From positions 4,999,026 through 5,063,025 of the forward strand of contig NZ_CP113797.1 in the NCBI RefSeq assembly GCF_026802175.1: DNA of 64,000 nucleotides, written 5' to 3'. Source of the stretch: Thermocoleostomius sinensis A174. Lineage in GTDB: Bacteria > Cyanobacteriota > Cyanobacteriia > Elainellales > Elainellaceae. Below, piece after piece: positions 46,330-55,620 of this stretch (its first letter is position 1; every line of letters begins with the position of its first letter). A model generated the notes under the pieces. The model ran no database searches and was not told the DNA's origin. It saw only the letters and a program-made list of their open reading frames with translations. The translations under genes and the position numbers were made by a program.

Positions 46330-48693
46330 ATGACAACCAGTCCTCCGGAGCAGAGGCAACCTGTTCGGGTTGTTGTCGATCAAAATCCGGTTCCGGTTAC
46401 ATTTGAGCCGCTAACCAAACCAGGACATTTCGATCGCACGCTAGCCCGCGGTCCCAAAACCACAACTTGGATTTGGAATCTTCATGCCGATGCTCATGAC
46501 TTTGACAGTCATACCAGTGATCTACAAGATATTTCACGCAAGATCTTTGCGGCCCATTTTGGGCATCTTGCCGTCATCTTCATCTGGCTTAGCGGCATGT
46601 ATTTTCATGGCGCACGCTTCTCCAACTTTTCAGCTTGGATGACTGATCCGATTCACATTAAACCAAGTGCCCAGATTGTTTGGCCCATTTTTGGGCAAGA
46701 CATTCTGAATGCGGATGTGGGTGGTGGATTCCATGGAATTCAAATCACCTCTGGGCTATTTCAACTGTGGCGAGCCGCCGGATTTACAACTGAATATCAG
46801 CTTTACTGCACCGCGATCGGTGGTTTGGTAATGGCGGCTTTGATGTTGTTTGCAGGTTGGTTCCACTACCATGTGCGAGCACCAAAGCTGGAATGGTTCC
46901 AGAACGTGCAATCAATGCTGAACCATCATTTAGCTGGATTATTAGGATTAGGCTGTTTGGGATGGGCAGGTCACCAAATTCACGTTGCTCTGCCTACCAA
47001 TAAATTACTGGATGCTGGAGTCGCATTGCGGGACATTCCTCTGCCCCACGAGTTCATCCTCAACCCTAACTTGATGAAAGAACTATACCCCAGTGTGGAT
47101 TGGGGCTTCCCCAGCGGCATCATTCCGTTCTTTAGCCTCAATTGGGGGGCCTATTCTGATTTCCTCACCTTCAAGGGTGGACTAAATCCAATAACGGGTG
47201 GTTTGTGGTTATCAGATACGGCACACCATCATTTAGCGCTAGCGGTGCTGTTCATTATTGCCGGACATATGTACCGCACTAATTGGGGCATTGGTCACAG
47301 TATTAAGGTGATGCTAGACGATGCGAGAACACCAAACATGCTGCCGTTCTTAAGCTTTATTGGCCCAGTCGGGCACAAAGGCTTATTTGAAGTTCTGACC
47401 ACCTCTTGGCACGCGCAACTGGCAATCAACCTAGCCATGATGGGTTCTCTGAGTATCATCGTGGCACACCACATGTATGCGATGCCGCCCTATCCTTATC
47501 TCGCAACTGACTATGCCACAGTTACATCCTTATTCACTCATCATGTCTGGATTGGTGGCTTTTTAATTGTTGGGGCGGGTGCACATGCAGCAATCTTTAT
47601 GGTGCGAGATTACGATCCAGCGATGAATGTAAATAATGTACTCGATCGAGTCATTCGTCATCGTGATGCAATCATCTCTCATTTAGTTTGGGTATGTCAG
47701 TTTTTGGGCTTCCACAGTTTTGCGATGTATTGTCACAACGATACGATGCGAGCGTTTGGGCGTCCTCAAGATATGTTTTCCGATACGGGTATTCAACTTC
47801 AGCCTGTGTTTGCTCAGTGGGTGCAACACATCCACACGGCAGCCGTAGGGGCTTTGCAAGCGGCTCAACCTCTAGGAGATACCTTTGGAGGATTGCGCAA
47901 CATTGAAGTCTCTGGGCTGGGTGTGACGGCTCCTGGATTGAGTGAACCAGTCAGCTACGCCTTTGGTGGCGGTGTGGTGGCAGTGGGCAGCAAAATTGCT
48001 ATGATGCCCATCAGTCTTGGTACAGCGGATTTTCTAATTCATCATATTCATGCGTTCACCATTCACGTGACGGTGCTGGTACTGCTGAAGGGTGTATTGT
48101 TTGCTCGCAGTTCTCGTCTGATTCCCGACAAAGCCAACTTAGGTTTCCGGTTCCCTTGTGATGGTCCGGGACGGGGCGGCACGTGTCAAGTTTCCGGTTG
48201 GGATCATGTCTTTTTAGGTCTGTTTTGGATGTATAACTCGTTGTCTATTGTCATCTTCCACTTCTTCTGGAAAATGCAGTCAGATGTGTGGGGAACCGTC
48301 AACCCGGACGGTACGATCACGCATCTCACAGGTGGTAATTTTGCAATGTCATCGATTACCAACAATGGGTGGCTACGAGACTTCCTTTGGGCGCAATCGA
48401 CTCAAGCCATAACCTCCTATGGATCTGCCCTTTCAGCCTATGGATTGCTTTTCCTAGCAGGGCACTTTGTCTTCGGATTTAGCCTCATGTTCTTATTCAG
48501 TGGTCGCGGCTACTGGCAAGAGTTGATTGAGTCAATCGTCTGGGCCCACAATAAACTCAAAATTGCCCCGTCCATTCAACCTCGTGCCTTGAGTATTATT
48601 CATGGTCGTGCCGTTGGAGTTGCTCATTATCTGCTCGGTGGAATCGTCACAACCTGGGCGTTCTTCTTAGCGCGGATGGCGGCGATCGGGTGA
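46330..48693 (+). CDS. psaA2: Far-red photosystem I core protein PsaA2
   Basis: 787 residues with eleven membrane helices expected for PsaA. The F_X ligands are in [19 protein letters not shown]. Many conserved chlorophyll histidines are visible ([23 protein letters not shown]). The FaRLiP context (chlF, rfp genes, paralogous L2/I2/F2/J2) marks it as the far-red paralog that holds a few chlorophyll f molecules, replacing PsaA1 in far-red light. AAGGAG site 8 bases upstream. Confidence 0.96.
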   Translation: MTTSPPEQRQPVRVVVDQNPVPVTFEPLTKPGHFDRTLARGPKTTTWIWNLHADAHDFDSHTSDLQDISRKIFAAHFGHLAVIFIWLSGMYFHGARFSNFSAWMTDPIHIKPSAQIVWPIFGQDILNADVGGGFHGIQITSGLFQLWRAAGFTTEYQLYCTAIGGLVMAALMLFAGWFHYHVRAPKLEWFQNVQSMLNHHLAGLLGLGCLGWAGHQIHVALPTNKLLDAGVALRDIPLPHEFILNPNLMKELYPSVDWGFPSGIIPFFSLNWGAYSDFLTFKGGLNPITGGLWLSDTAHHHLALAVLFIIAGHMYRTNWGIGHSIKVMLDDARTPNMLPFLSFIGPVGHKGLFEVLTTSWHAQLAINLAMMGSLSIIVAHHMYAMPPYPYLATDYATVTSLFTHHVWIGGFLIVGAGAHAAIFMVRDYDPAMNVNNVLDRVIRHRDAIISHLVWVCQFLGFHSFAMYCHNDTMRAFGRPQDMFSDTGIQLQPVFAQWVQHIHTAAVGALQAAQPLGDTFGGLRNIEVSGLGVTAPGLSEPVSYAFGGGVVAVGSKIAMMPISLGTADFLIHHIHAFTIHVTVLVLLKGVLFARSSRLIPDKANLGFRFPCDGPGRGGTCQVSGWDHVFLGLFWMYNSLSIVIFHFFWKMQSDVWGTVNPDGTITHLTGGNFAMSSITNNGWLRDFLWAQSTQAITSYGSALSAYGLLFLAGHFVFGFSLMFLFSGRGYWQELIESIVWAHNKLKIAPSIQPRALSIIHGRAVGVAHYLLGGIVTTWAFFLARMAAIG

Positions 48694-48706
48694 ATGGAAC
48701 ATGAGG

Positions 48707-48774
48707 ATTGGTAATAGGGAGTTGGAAGTCGGGAATGAAGTAGATTTTTCTCTCTATTACCAATTACCAATTAC
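48707..48774 (+). repeat. Hairpin of heptamer repeats between psaA2 and psaB2
   Basis: ATTGGTAATAG (48707-48717) pairs perfectly with CTATTACCAAT (48754-48764), with GGAGTTGG units in the loop and further TTACCAAT units after. Confidence 0.7.
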
Positions 48775-48813
48775 CAGTTTCAAAACAATCAGTCACACTA
48801 GATTGAGACTACT

Positions 48814-51036
48814 ATGGCAACAAAATTTCCCAAGTTTAGTCAGGACTTAGCTCAAGACCCGACAACGCGAAGGATATGGTATGCGATTGCTACAGCGCAT
48901 GATTTTGAAAGTCATGATGGTATGACGGAGGAGAATCTTTATCAAAAGATTTTTGCTTCTCACTTTGGTCATGTGGCGATCATCCTCCTCTGGACATCGG
49001 GTTTACTGTTTCATGTGGCATGGCAAGGTAACTTTGAGCAGTGGGTTAAAGATCCGCTCAGTGTTCGGCCGATCGCTCATGCTATTTGGGACGCCCAGTT
49101 TGGGCCAGCAGCTATTGATGCGTTCACGCGGGCTGGGGCGGCAAATCCGGTTGATATCTGCTATTCAGGTGTCTATCACTGGTGGTATACGATCGGAATG
49201 CGCACCACAAACGATTTGTTTGCGGGTTCCATGTTTTTGCTGCTGTTGTCTGCGGTCTTTCTGTATGCTGGATGGCTGCACCTTCAGCCTCGTTACCGTC
49301 CCAGCCTATCCTGGTTCAAGAGCGCCGAAGCTCGCTTAAATCACCATTTAGCAGGGCTATTTGGCTTGAGTTCTTTAGCCTGGGCAGGACACCTAGTTCA
49401 CGTTGCGATTCCTGAATCACGTGGGCAGCATGTGGGTTGGGACAATTTCCTGCGTATGCCGCCTCACCCACAAGGATTACAGCCTTTCTTTACCGGGCAT
49501 TGGGCTGCCTATGCGCAGAACCCCGATACGGCACAGCATTTATTTGGCACATCCCAAGGAGCCGGAACCGCCATTCTCACCTTTTTGGGTGGTTTTCATC
49601 CCCAAACTGAATCGCTGTGGCTAACAGATATGGCGCATCATCACCTTGCGATCGCCATTCTCTTTATCATTGCGGGGCACATGTACCGCACCAACTTCGG
49701 TATTGGTCACAATATCAAGGAAATGCTGAATGCGAAGGAGTTCTTTGGCCAAAAAGTGGAAGGGCAATTCAATTTGCCACACCAAGGGTTATACGATGCC
49801 ATGAATAACTCTTTGCACTTCCAGCTTGCCTTTGCATTAGCAGCATTGGGAGTAGCTAGCTCTCTCACAGCACAGCACATGTACTCAATGCCGCCCTATG
49901 CCTTCATCAACCGCGATTACACCACGATGTCTGCTCTGTATACGCATCATCAATACATCGCAGGATTCCTGATGGTGGGAGCCTTTGCGCATGGGGCTAT
50001 CTTCATGGTGCGAGACTATGATCCGGTACAAAACAAGGGCAATGTGCTCGATCGAGCGTTGAACCACAAAGAAGCGATTATTTCTCACCTTAGTTGGGTG
50101 TCGCTATTCTTAGGTTTCCACACGTTGGGATTGTATGTTCACAATGATTGCGAGGTGGCATTAGGTGCAGCCGAGAAGCAAATTTTGATTGAACCTGTGT
50201 TTGCTCAATTCATTCAGGCGGCTCACGGTAAGCTGATCTACGGCTTCAATACCCTGTTGTCCAATCCAGACAGCGTTGCCTTTACCGCCTGGCCTAATCA
50301 TGGCAATGTTTGGCTCCCGGGCTGGCTAGAGGCGATTAACAGCGGCAAAAACTCGTTGTTCTTAACAATCGGCCCCGGTGATTTCTACGTTCACCATGCG
50401 ATCGCTCTTGGTCTTCATGTTACAACCCTAATTTTGGTGAAAGGAGCGCTGGATGCACGTGGTTCCAAGCTCATGCCCGACAAGAAAGACTTTGGCTATT
50501 CCTTTCCCTGTGACGGTCCGGGGCGTGGTGGTACCTGCGATATCTCGGCTTGGGATACGTTCTATCTCGCCATGTTCTGGATGCTGAATACATTGGGGTG
50601 GATTACATTCTACTGGCACTGGAAACACTTGTCGGTGTGGAGCGGTAACGTGGCCCAATTCAACGAAAGCTCTACTTATCTGATGGGTTGGTTCCGCGAT
50701 TATCTCTGGCTCAATTCTGCTCAGTTAATCAATGGCTACAACCCATTGGGAACGAATAATCTAGCTGTTTGGGCGTGGATGTTCCTCTTTGGACATTTGG
50801 TTTGGGCAGTGAGCTTTATGTTCTTGATTACATGGCGCGGCTATTGGCAAGAGCTAATTGAAACGCTGATGTGGGCCCATGAAAATACACCGTTGTCCTT
50901 CGGTTATCCCAAAGATAAGCCAGTGGCACTGTCGATCGTTCAAGGGCGTTTAGTGGGTTTAACGCACTTCACCGTTGGCTACATTGCCACCTACGGGGCG
51001 TTTCTGATTGCCTCAACGGCCAGTCGATACGGATAA
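48814..51036 (+). CDS. psaB2: Far-red photosystem I core protein PsaB2
   Basis: 740 residues. F_X cysteines in [20 protein letters not shown]-terminus [25 protein letters not shown] and C-terminus [17 protein letters not shown] are PsaB. Partner of PsaA2 in the far-red PSI reaction centre. 120 bases after psaA2, same transcript by position. Confidence 0.96.
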   Translation: MATKFPKFSQDLAQDPTTRRIWYAIATAHDFESHDGMTEENLYQKIFASHFGHVAIILLWTSGLLFHVAWQGNFEQWVKDPLSVRPIAHAIWDAQFGPAAIDAFTRAGAANPVDICYSGVYHWWYTIGMRTTNDLFAGSMFLLLLSAVFLYAGWLHLQPRYRPSLSWFKSAEARLNHHLAGLFGLSSLAWAGHLVHVAIPESRGQHVGWDNFLRMPPHPQGLQPFFTGHWAAYAQNPDTAQHLFGTSQGAGTAILTFLGGFHPQTESLWLTDMAHHHLAIAILFIIAGHMYRTNFGIGHNIKEMLNAKEFFGQKVEGQFNLPHQGLYDAMNNSLHFQLAFALAALGVASSLTAQHMYSMPPYAFINRDYTTMSALYTHHQYIAGFLMVGAFAHGAIFMVRDYDPVQNKGNVLDRALNHKEAIISHLSWVSLFLGFHTLGLYVHNDCEVALGAAEKQILIEPVFAQFIQAAHGKLIYGFNTLLSNPDSVAFTAWPNHGNVWLPGWLEAINSGKNSLFLTIGPGDFYVHHAIALGLHVTTLILVKGALDARGSKLMPDKKDFGYSFPCDGPGRGGTCDISAWDTFYLAMFWMLNTLGWITFYWHWKHLSVWSGNVAQFNESSTYLMGWFRDYLWLNSAQLINGYNPLGTNNLAVWAWMFLFGHLVWAVSFMFLITWRGYWQELIETLMWAHENTPLSFGYPKDKPVALSIVQGRLVGLTHFTVGYIATYGAFLIASTASRYG

Positions 51037-51219
51037 TTTGCGAGGTTTGGGTAATTTATGGATTTTAGATGTCTTCTGTAGCGCAAGCTAGGTTGATGTA
51101 AGTTGCAGATAGGACAAAGCTCTGAAATCAAAAGAATTCACTGTATCCTATCCCAATCTTCCCTGCATCCGTCTAGGCAGAATGCGAAATCTAAAATCCG
51201 TAATCCAAACTGATAAAGC

Positions 51220-51275
51220 TTGAGACTCTCCTCGTCTCAAAGACAATCCTGGTCAAGGGGAAGTAGACCAGGATT
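51220..51275 (+). promoter_or_regulatory. Two tandem hairpins upstream of psaL2
   Basis: TTGAGAC (51220-51226) / GTCTCAA (51234-51240), then AATCCTGGTC (51245-51254) / GACCAGGATT (51266-51275) followed by TTT. They could terminate or attenuate transcription between psaB2 and psaL2, or protect an RNA end. Confidence 0.6.
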
Positions 51276-51330
51276 TTCATACACCACATTGTTGGTTGAG
51301 ATGAAGCTAATCAGAACAACAAGGTGAACA

Positions 51331-51903
51331 ATGATGACTACAACAAATGGAGCTAGTTTGACCAGTGCCTATACAGATGAAGACATGGTTCAACCTTATA
51401 AAGGTGATCCGTGGCGTGGCAATTTGTCTACTCCCTTCAACAGTTCCAAGCTTGTCAAGGCATACATCAATAACTTGCCTGCTTACCGTCCGGGCTTAAG
51501 CCCCTTCATGCGAGGGTTAGAAATTGGTGCAGCACATGGCTATTTTTTGGTTGGGCCAGAAGTTGTTGTGGGGCCTTTACGCGAAGCCTCTCATGGAGCC
51601 AATCTCAGTGGCTTAATTACAGCAATTTATATCACTGTTTCTGCCTGTTTAGGCATCTCAATCTTTGCACTAGCCACTTTTCAAGGCAATCCCAGAGGTG
51701 CATATAGCCGATATTCTAGGGATGAACTGCGCCCTCTGCGCAACAAAGAAGATTGGTTTCAACTAAATGGTGGCATCTTTTTAGGTTCAATGGGCGGCGC
51801 CGTATTTGCCTACTTACTGCTGGAAAACTTCGATGAACTCAATGCCATGTTGCGAGGAGCAGTCAATGTCAGCCAATCGCTATTACCCTGGCTATTGAGC
51901 TAG
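51331..51903 (+). CDS. psaL2: Far-red photosystem I subunit PsaL2
   Basis: 190 residues; PsaL features are VQPYKGDPWRGNLSTPFNSS, INNLPAYRPGLSPFMRGLEIGAAHGYFLVGP (read in parts), and membrane helices through ITAIYITVSACLGISIFAL. PsaL mediates PSI trimer or tetramer contacts; this paralog belongs to the far-red set. Two adjacent ATGs; either can start. Confidence 0.94.
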   Translation: MMTTTNGASLTSAYTDEDMVQPYKGDPWRGNLSTPFNSSKLVKAYINNLPAYRPGLSPFMRGLEIGAAHGYFLVGPEVVVGPLREASHGANLSGLITAIYITVSACLGISIFALATFQGNPRGAYSRYSRDELRPLRNKEDWFQLNGGIFLGSMGGAVFAYLLLENFDELNAMLRGAVNVSQSLLPWLLS

Positions 51904-52110
51904 TGAGGGAGAAAGGAAATTAGGAATGATGGATAAATGGATGAATAGATAGATGGGCAGATGAGTGAAATGGCGAGTGAAATTAGGAACCTCAATGACT
52001 TGCTTCTCATCTTATCTTTCCAATCTTGTCTTCCTCATCTTCCGATTCCCCACTCCCTATACCCTACTCCCTATTTTCCATTCCCCATTCCCTACTTCAA
52101 ACAACAACTA
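51904..52110 (+). repeat. Repeat-rich spacer between psaL2 and psaI2
   Basis: GATGGATAAATGGATGAATAG units are followed on the other side by C/T-rich CCCCACTCCCTATACCC and TTCCATTCCCCATTCCC units, an imperfect inverted arrangement. A frame across it (51961-52248) is not a gene; it overlaps psaI2 in another frame. Confidence 0.6.
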
Positions 52111-52126
52111 ACTTGGAGAACTGATC

Positions 52127-52315
52127 ATGGCAGATTTGACACAACTAACCGGAGCATACTCAGCTTCCTGGCTACCTTGGATTATGATTCCCCTAATTTT
52201 CTACATTTTGCCATTTCCCATCTTCGCCCTGATTTTCCTTTGGATTGAGCGAGAAGCGGATTCAACAGATTCGATCGAATCTCGCGAATATAACCGAATT
52301 GAGGAGATAAATTGA
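52127..52315 (+). CDS. psaI2: Far-red photosystem I subunit PsaI2
   Basis: 62 residues. GAYSASWLPWIMIPLIFYIL and a single helix ending LIFLWIEREAD match PsaI, which is usually about 38-40 residues; here the C-terminus carries an extra 20 or so (TDSIESREYNRIEEIN). TTGGAGAA ribosome site. psaF2 begins 10 bases on. Confidence 0.88.
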   Translation: MADLTQLTGAYSASWLPWIMIPLIFYILPFPIFALIFLWIEREADSTDSIESREYNRIEEIN

Positions 52316-52325
52316 GGAGAAATCC

Positions 52326-52811
52326 ATGCGAAAAGTGCTAGCCTTGTGTTTCATCGTATTTATCTGGTTCAGCGTTGTTCCTGTGGCATCGGCTGTCAAC
52401 GAAACCTTAGTGCCCTGCCAGAACTCGCCTGCATTTAGGGAGCGTATGAAGAATGCTCCAGATACCTATTATTTCGAGGGGCCATTTAAGACCTATGCAT
52501 CGGAATTGCTGTGTGGAGACGATGGTTTACCGCATCTGCCGCTCGATCGCCCCAGTCGATTCATTGATGTTGTGATTCCCTTTGCCATCTTCTTCTACTT
52601 CGCTGGCTTTGTTGGTTGGTCGGGACGTGCTTACCTGCAAGCCACAAAGAAATTTCCCAATCCAGAACAACAAGAGATTTTTATTAACCTACCTTTAGCC
52701 ATGCAATCCCTCCTGCAAGGATTGCTTTGGCCGCTACTTGCGATCAAAGAATTTCTCAGCGGAGAGTTGACAATCAAAGACGATAAACAGATTCCAGTTT
52801 CCCCTCGCTAG
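52326..52811 (+). CDS. psaF2: Far-red photosystem I subunit PsaF2
   Basis: 161 residues: signal peptide (VLALCFIVFIWFSVVPVASA), lumenal part with LVPCQNSPAFRERMKN and ELLCGDDGLPHL, and a membrane helix (RFIDVVIPFAIFFYFAGFVGW). PsaF is the lumen-side subunit near the donor site. GAGGAGA before ATG. Confidence 0.94.
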   Translation: MRKVLALCFIVFIWFSVVPVASAVNETLVPCQNSPAFRERMKNAPDTYYFEGPFKTYASELLCGDDGLPHLPLDRPSRFIDVVIPFAIFFYFAGFVGWSGRAYLQATKKFPNPEQQEIFINLPLAMQSLLQGLLWPLLAIKEFLSGELTIKDDKQIPVSPR

Positions 52812-52951
52812 GTAACGAGATGGATCAACTGTAGGATGCATTCGTTTCAACAAACCGGACTAAGACATTAACCACTTGGTTCGAATCTAATCCCACCTAC
52901 GGCCTACCTACTTGAAAGCAACGTTCACACATTAAAGGCTTTGGAGGATGA

Positions 52952-53095
52952 ATGATGCAATATATACTCAAGTACCTAACCAGTGCACCTGTCATGGCAA
53001 CGCTAGCTATTGTGGTTCTAGCCGTGATCTTTATTGAACTCAACTACTTTTTCCCAGGGTTACAGTATGGTACCTACTTCCATGCCATCCCCTAA
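52952..53095 (+). CDS. psaJ2: Far-red photosystem I subunit PsaJ2
   Basis: 47 residues, too short for routine frame lists. It starts MMQYILKYLTSAPVMATLAI, one membrane helix follows, and FIELNYFFPGLQYG matches the PsaJ pattern (IEFNRFFPDLL). A second ATG three bases on is possible. GGAGG site at 52944. A strong terminator at 53117 ends the PSI unit. Confidence 0.9.
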   Translation: MMQYILKYLTSAPVMATLAIVVLAVIFIELNYFFPGLQYGTYFHAIP

Positions 53096-53116
53096 CTAAG
53101 CAGCATGTTCAAACAA

Positions 53117-53155
53117 AAAGAACACGCTCTAGTGAATCAAAGGAGCGTGTTCTTT
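53117..53155 (+). terminator. Strong terminator after psaJ2
   Basis: Perfect 13-base stem AAAGAACACGCTC (53117-53129) / GAGCGTGTTCTTT (53143-53155), 13-base loop, T-rich end. Confidence 0.92.
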
Positions 53156-53568
53156 CCTATAGGCCAGCCTTTTATAGAAAAGTATAGCTAGCGGTTTTAA
53201 ACACCGTATTGATACAACATATTAGAAAGTATTAGAGCAGAAACTTGTGAAGAACTGAGGAAGACGAATGGGTTAAGCCCATAAATTTCTATTCTGTCCA
53301 CGAAGATGAAACCATGACTCATTAATAGAGTTTTTTCAATTCTTAAGGATTATAACAACTTGGGCGGAATCAGTGGGGATTACCTGTGAGCAGTCGCTCA
53401 ATCTATTTGAATTAATGTACAAATAAATTAATTTTTAATAATATTTTCAAATATATTATTGTTTTAATTAATAATACGTTTCAAATAACAACTTGATTCT
53501 TAATCTTTTCCTTTCTCAAACTGTTCTTCAAAAAAACTTGCGATTTACGTTTAGATAGGCACTTGCAT
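53156..53568 (+). promoter_or_regulatory. AT-rich promoter region of rfpB with inverted repeat
   Basis: About 410 bases, very AT-rich at 53400-53500. AATAATAT (53437-53444) and ATATTATT (53453-53460) are perfect inverted arms with an 8-base spacer, flanked by ATTAATT-like sequences. A candidate regulatory site for the rfp operon. Confidence 0.5.
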
Positions 53569-55566
53569 ATGAGGCTTCTACTCGTTGAGGATGATGACTC
53601 TATCGCTAAAGCACTTGAGAAAGTGTTAAACGATGAACACTATGTCGTTGATATTGCAAACGATGGACAGATGGGTTGGCAGCTTGTAGAAGCGTTTACC
53701 TATGATCTGATTGTGCTAGACGTTGTTCTGCCAAAACTAGACGGCATTCAATTTTGTCGTCAGTTACGATCGCATCATTATCAAACACCTGTGCTGTTGC
53801 TTACGGCCCAGCGTTCCAGCGCTCAACGGGTGATTGGACTGGATGCAGGAGCCGATGATTATGTAATTAAACCATTTGAAATGGAGGAGCTTCTGGCGCG
53901 AATTCGGGTGCTGTTGCGAAGAGGAGCTACACCCGTTCTAACCATTCTAGAGTGGGAAAATTTACGTCTCAATCCTAATACTCGCGAGGTGACTTATCAG
54001 GGACATCCCCTCTACTTAACGCCAAAAGAATACCGAATCTTGGAACTATTTCTCCGCAAACAACACTATGTCTTCAGCCGCAACGACATTTTGGAGAGCC
54101 TCTGGACAATTAATGAGACGCCAAGCGAAGATACGGTGACTGCTCACATTAAAGGCTTACGTCAAAAGTTAAGACAAGCAGGGGCCGCATCAGACTTGAT
54201 TGAAACAGTGTACGGTGTTGGATATCGCTTAAAGCCCCTTGATGCAATCAAAGCCGAGGTGACACCACCATCAACCGCATCAACTGCCACATATTCATTA
54301 ACCGTTAAAAAAACACCACATACAGAGGAAAAATCTTCAATTCAACAGCAAACCAAAGCAGCTTTGGCGGAAGTTTGGCAAAAGTCTAGAAAGCAAAATA
54401 CCGATCGCCTCGCTGTTCTCAAACAAGCCTCTAGAGCTTTATTGGAGAACACATTAACGGATCGATTGCAACAGCAGGCCCAATTAGCCGCTCACAAACT
54501 GGCTGGAGCATTGGGGGTGTTTGGATTTATCGAAGGATCACGGCTAGCGGCTGACATTGAACAGCAATTTGCCAATGAGCAAGCGATCAATACCACTAAT
54601 AAACAAAAAATAGTGAATTTGATTCATCAATTAGAGCAAGAACTACAAGATTCATCGCCCCATCCATGTCTGCCGATATCGTATCAAGCCCCAATCTTAC
54701 TTCTAGTAGATCATGAGCCAGCACTCGCAGCCCAGGTAATTGAATTTGCTAAAACTCAGAACCTCACCATTCATTTGACTTCAACTATTGAAGAATTAAA
54801 AGTCGTACAAGTTACAGCACTGAAAAATTACAAGTTGCAGTATTTAGAGGACTCTCACATCAATCACTTCAACTCCACGCTTCAGTTACCGGATGTCATC
54901 CTGCTCAATCTGACATTTAAGGAAATGACCCCCAGTTGTCTAAAAGCTCTAACTGAAGTCATTCATCAACCTCCTCCGATGCCTGTTCTGGTTTGTACCG
55001 CAAATAACTGTTTGGCAAACCGAGTTAAAGCGGCTGAGTTGGGTGCTTATGCCTTCTTACATCAACCCACGGTGAAGCAAACCATCGAAATGATCAAATT
55101 GATACGATCGCGGCTTCGCAAGCTCTCTGGCAACATTTTGATCGTTGATGATGATCCGCAGGTTTTGAGTAGCTTACGCACGCTTCTAGAGCCTTGGGGA
55201 TTGACATTGACCACGCTAGAGCAACCGCCACAGTTCTGGGATACGTTGGAGGCTTGTTCACCGGATTTGTTAGTTCTTGATGTTGAAATGCCTGAATTTA
55301 ATGGAATTGACCTCTGCCGGGTTGTACGGCATACTCCTGCTTGGCAACGACTACCTATTCTGTTTCTCACGGTACACACCGATCCTCAAATAGAACATCA
55401 AGCTTTTACCGCGGGTGCGAATGATTTCATTAACAAATCTCTAGCTCAATCGGAACTTCTTACTCGCATTCTTGGACAATTAGAACGATCGTATTTACAA
55501 CAAACTCTAATGACGATGGAAACTAATGAACTGAGACCTCAAGGGATAGAAAAAGCTAGCCCCTAA
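53569..55566 (+). CDS. rfpB: FaRLiP response regulator RfpB
   Basis: 665 residues from the ATG at 53569 (a TTG two codons upstream is unlikely). Order: receiver 1 (1-118; phospho-acceptor D51 in VLDVVLP, K101); OmpR-type winged helix (about 126-224; LTPKEYRILELFL, TVTAHIKGLRQKL); Hpt-like helical domain (about 260-360) with H309 in AAHKLAGALG; a degenerate receiver (about 374-512) with Asn447 in place of the Asp; receiver 3 (about 522-640; D571 in VLDVEMP, K623). This matches RfpB, the DNA-binding activator of FaRLiP genes. Heads rfpB-rfpA-rfpC. Confidence 0.94.
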   Translation: MRLLLVEDDDSIAKALEKVLNDEHYVVDIANDGQMGWQLVEAFTYDLIVLDVVLPKLDGIQFCRQLRSHHYQTPVLLLTAQRSSAQRVIGLDAGADDYVIKPFEMEELLARIRVLLRRGATPVLTILEWENLRLNPNTREVTYQGHPLYLTPKEYRILELFLRKQHYVFSRNDILESLWTINETPSEDTVTAHIKGLRQKLRQAGAASDLIETVYGVGYRLKPLDAIKAEVTPPSTASTATYSLTVKKTPHTEEKSSIQQQTKAALAEVWQKSRKQNTDRLAVLKQASRALLENTLTDRLQQQAQLAAHKLAGALGVFGFIEGSRLAADIEQQFANEQAINTTNKQKIVNLIHQLEQELQDSSPHPCLPISYQAPILLLVDHEPALAAQVIEFAKTQNLTIHLTSTIEELKVVQVTALKNYKLQYLEDSHINHFNSTLQLPDVILLNLTFKEMTPSCLKALTEVIHQPPPMPVLVCTANNCLANRVKAAELGAYAFLHQPTVKQTIEMIKLIRSRLRKLSGNILIVDDDPQVLSSLRTLLEPWGLTLTTLEQPPQFWDTLEACSPDLLVLDVEMPEFNGIDLCRVVRHTPAWQRLPILFLTVHTDPQIEHQAFTAGANDFINKSLAQSELLTRILGQLERSYLQQTLMTMETNELRPQGIEKASP

Positions 55567-55620
55567 GCCCGTAGAATCAACAACCATGAACCGTTCTAGC
55601 AATCCCATCTGTCCATTGCC

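Noticed and set aside
51961-52248. 95-codon frame over the psaL2-psaI2 spacer
   Set aside because: Built from repeat sequence and overlaps psaI2 in another frame.
52860-52900. Possible tRNA T-arm (GGTTCGAATC) between psaF2 and psaJ2
   Set aside because: No acceptor, D or anticodon stems could be folded around it.
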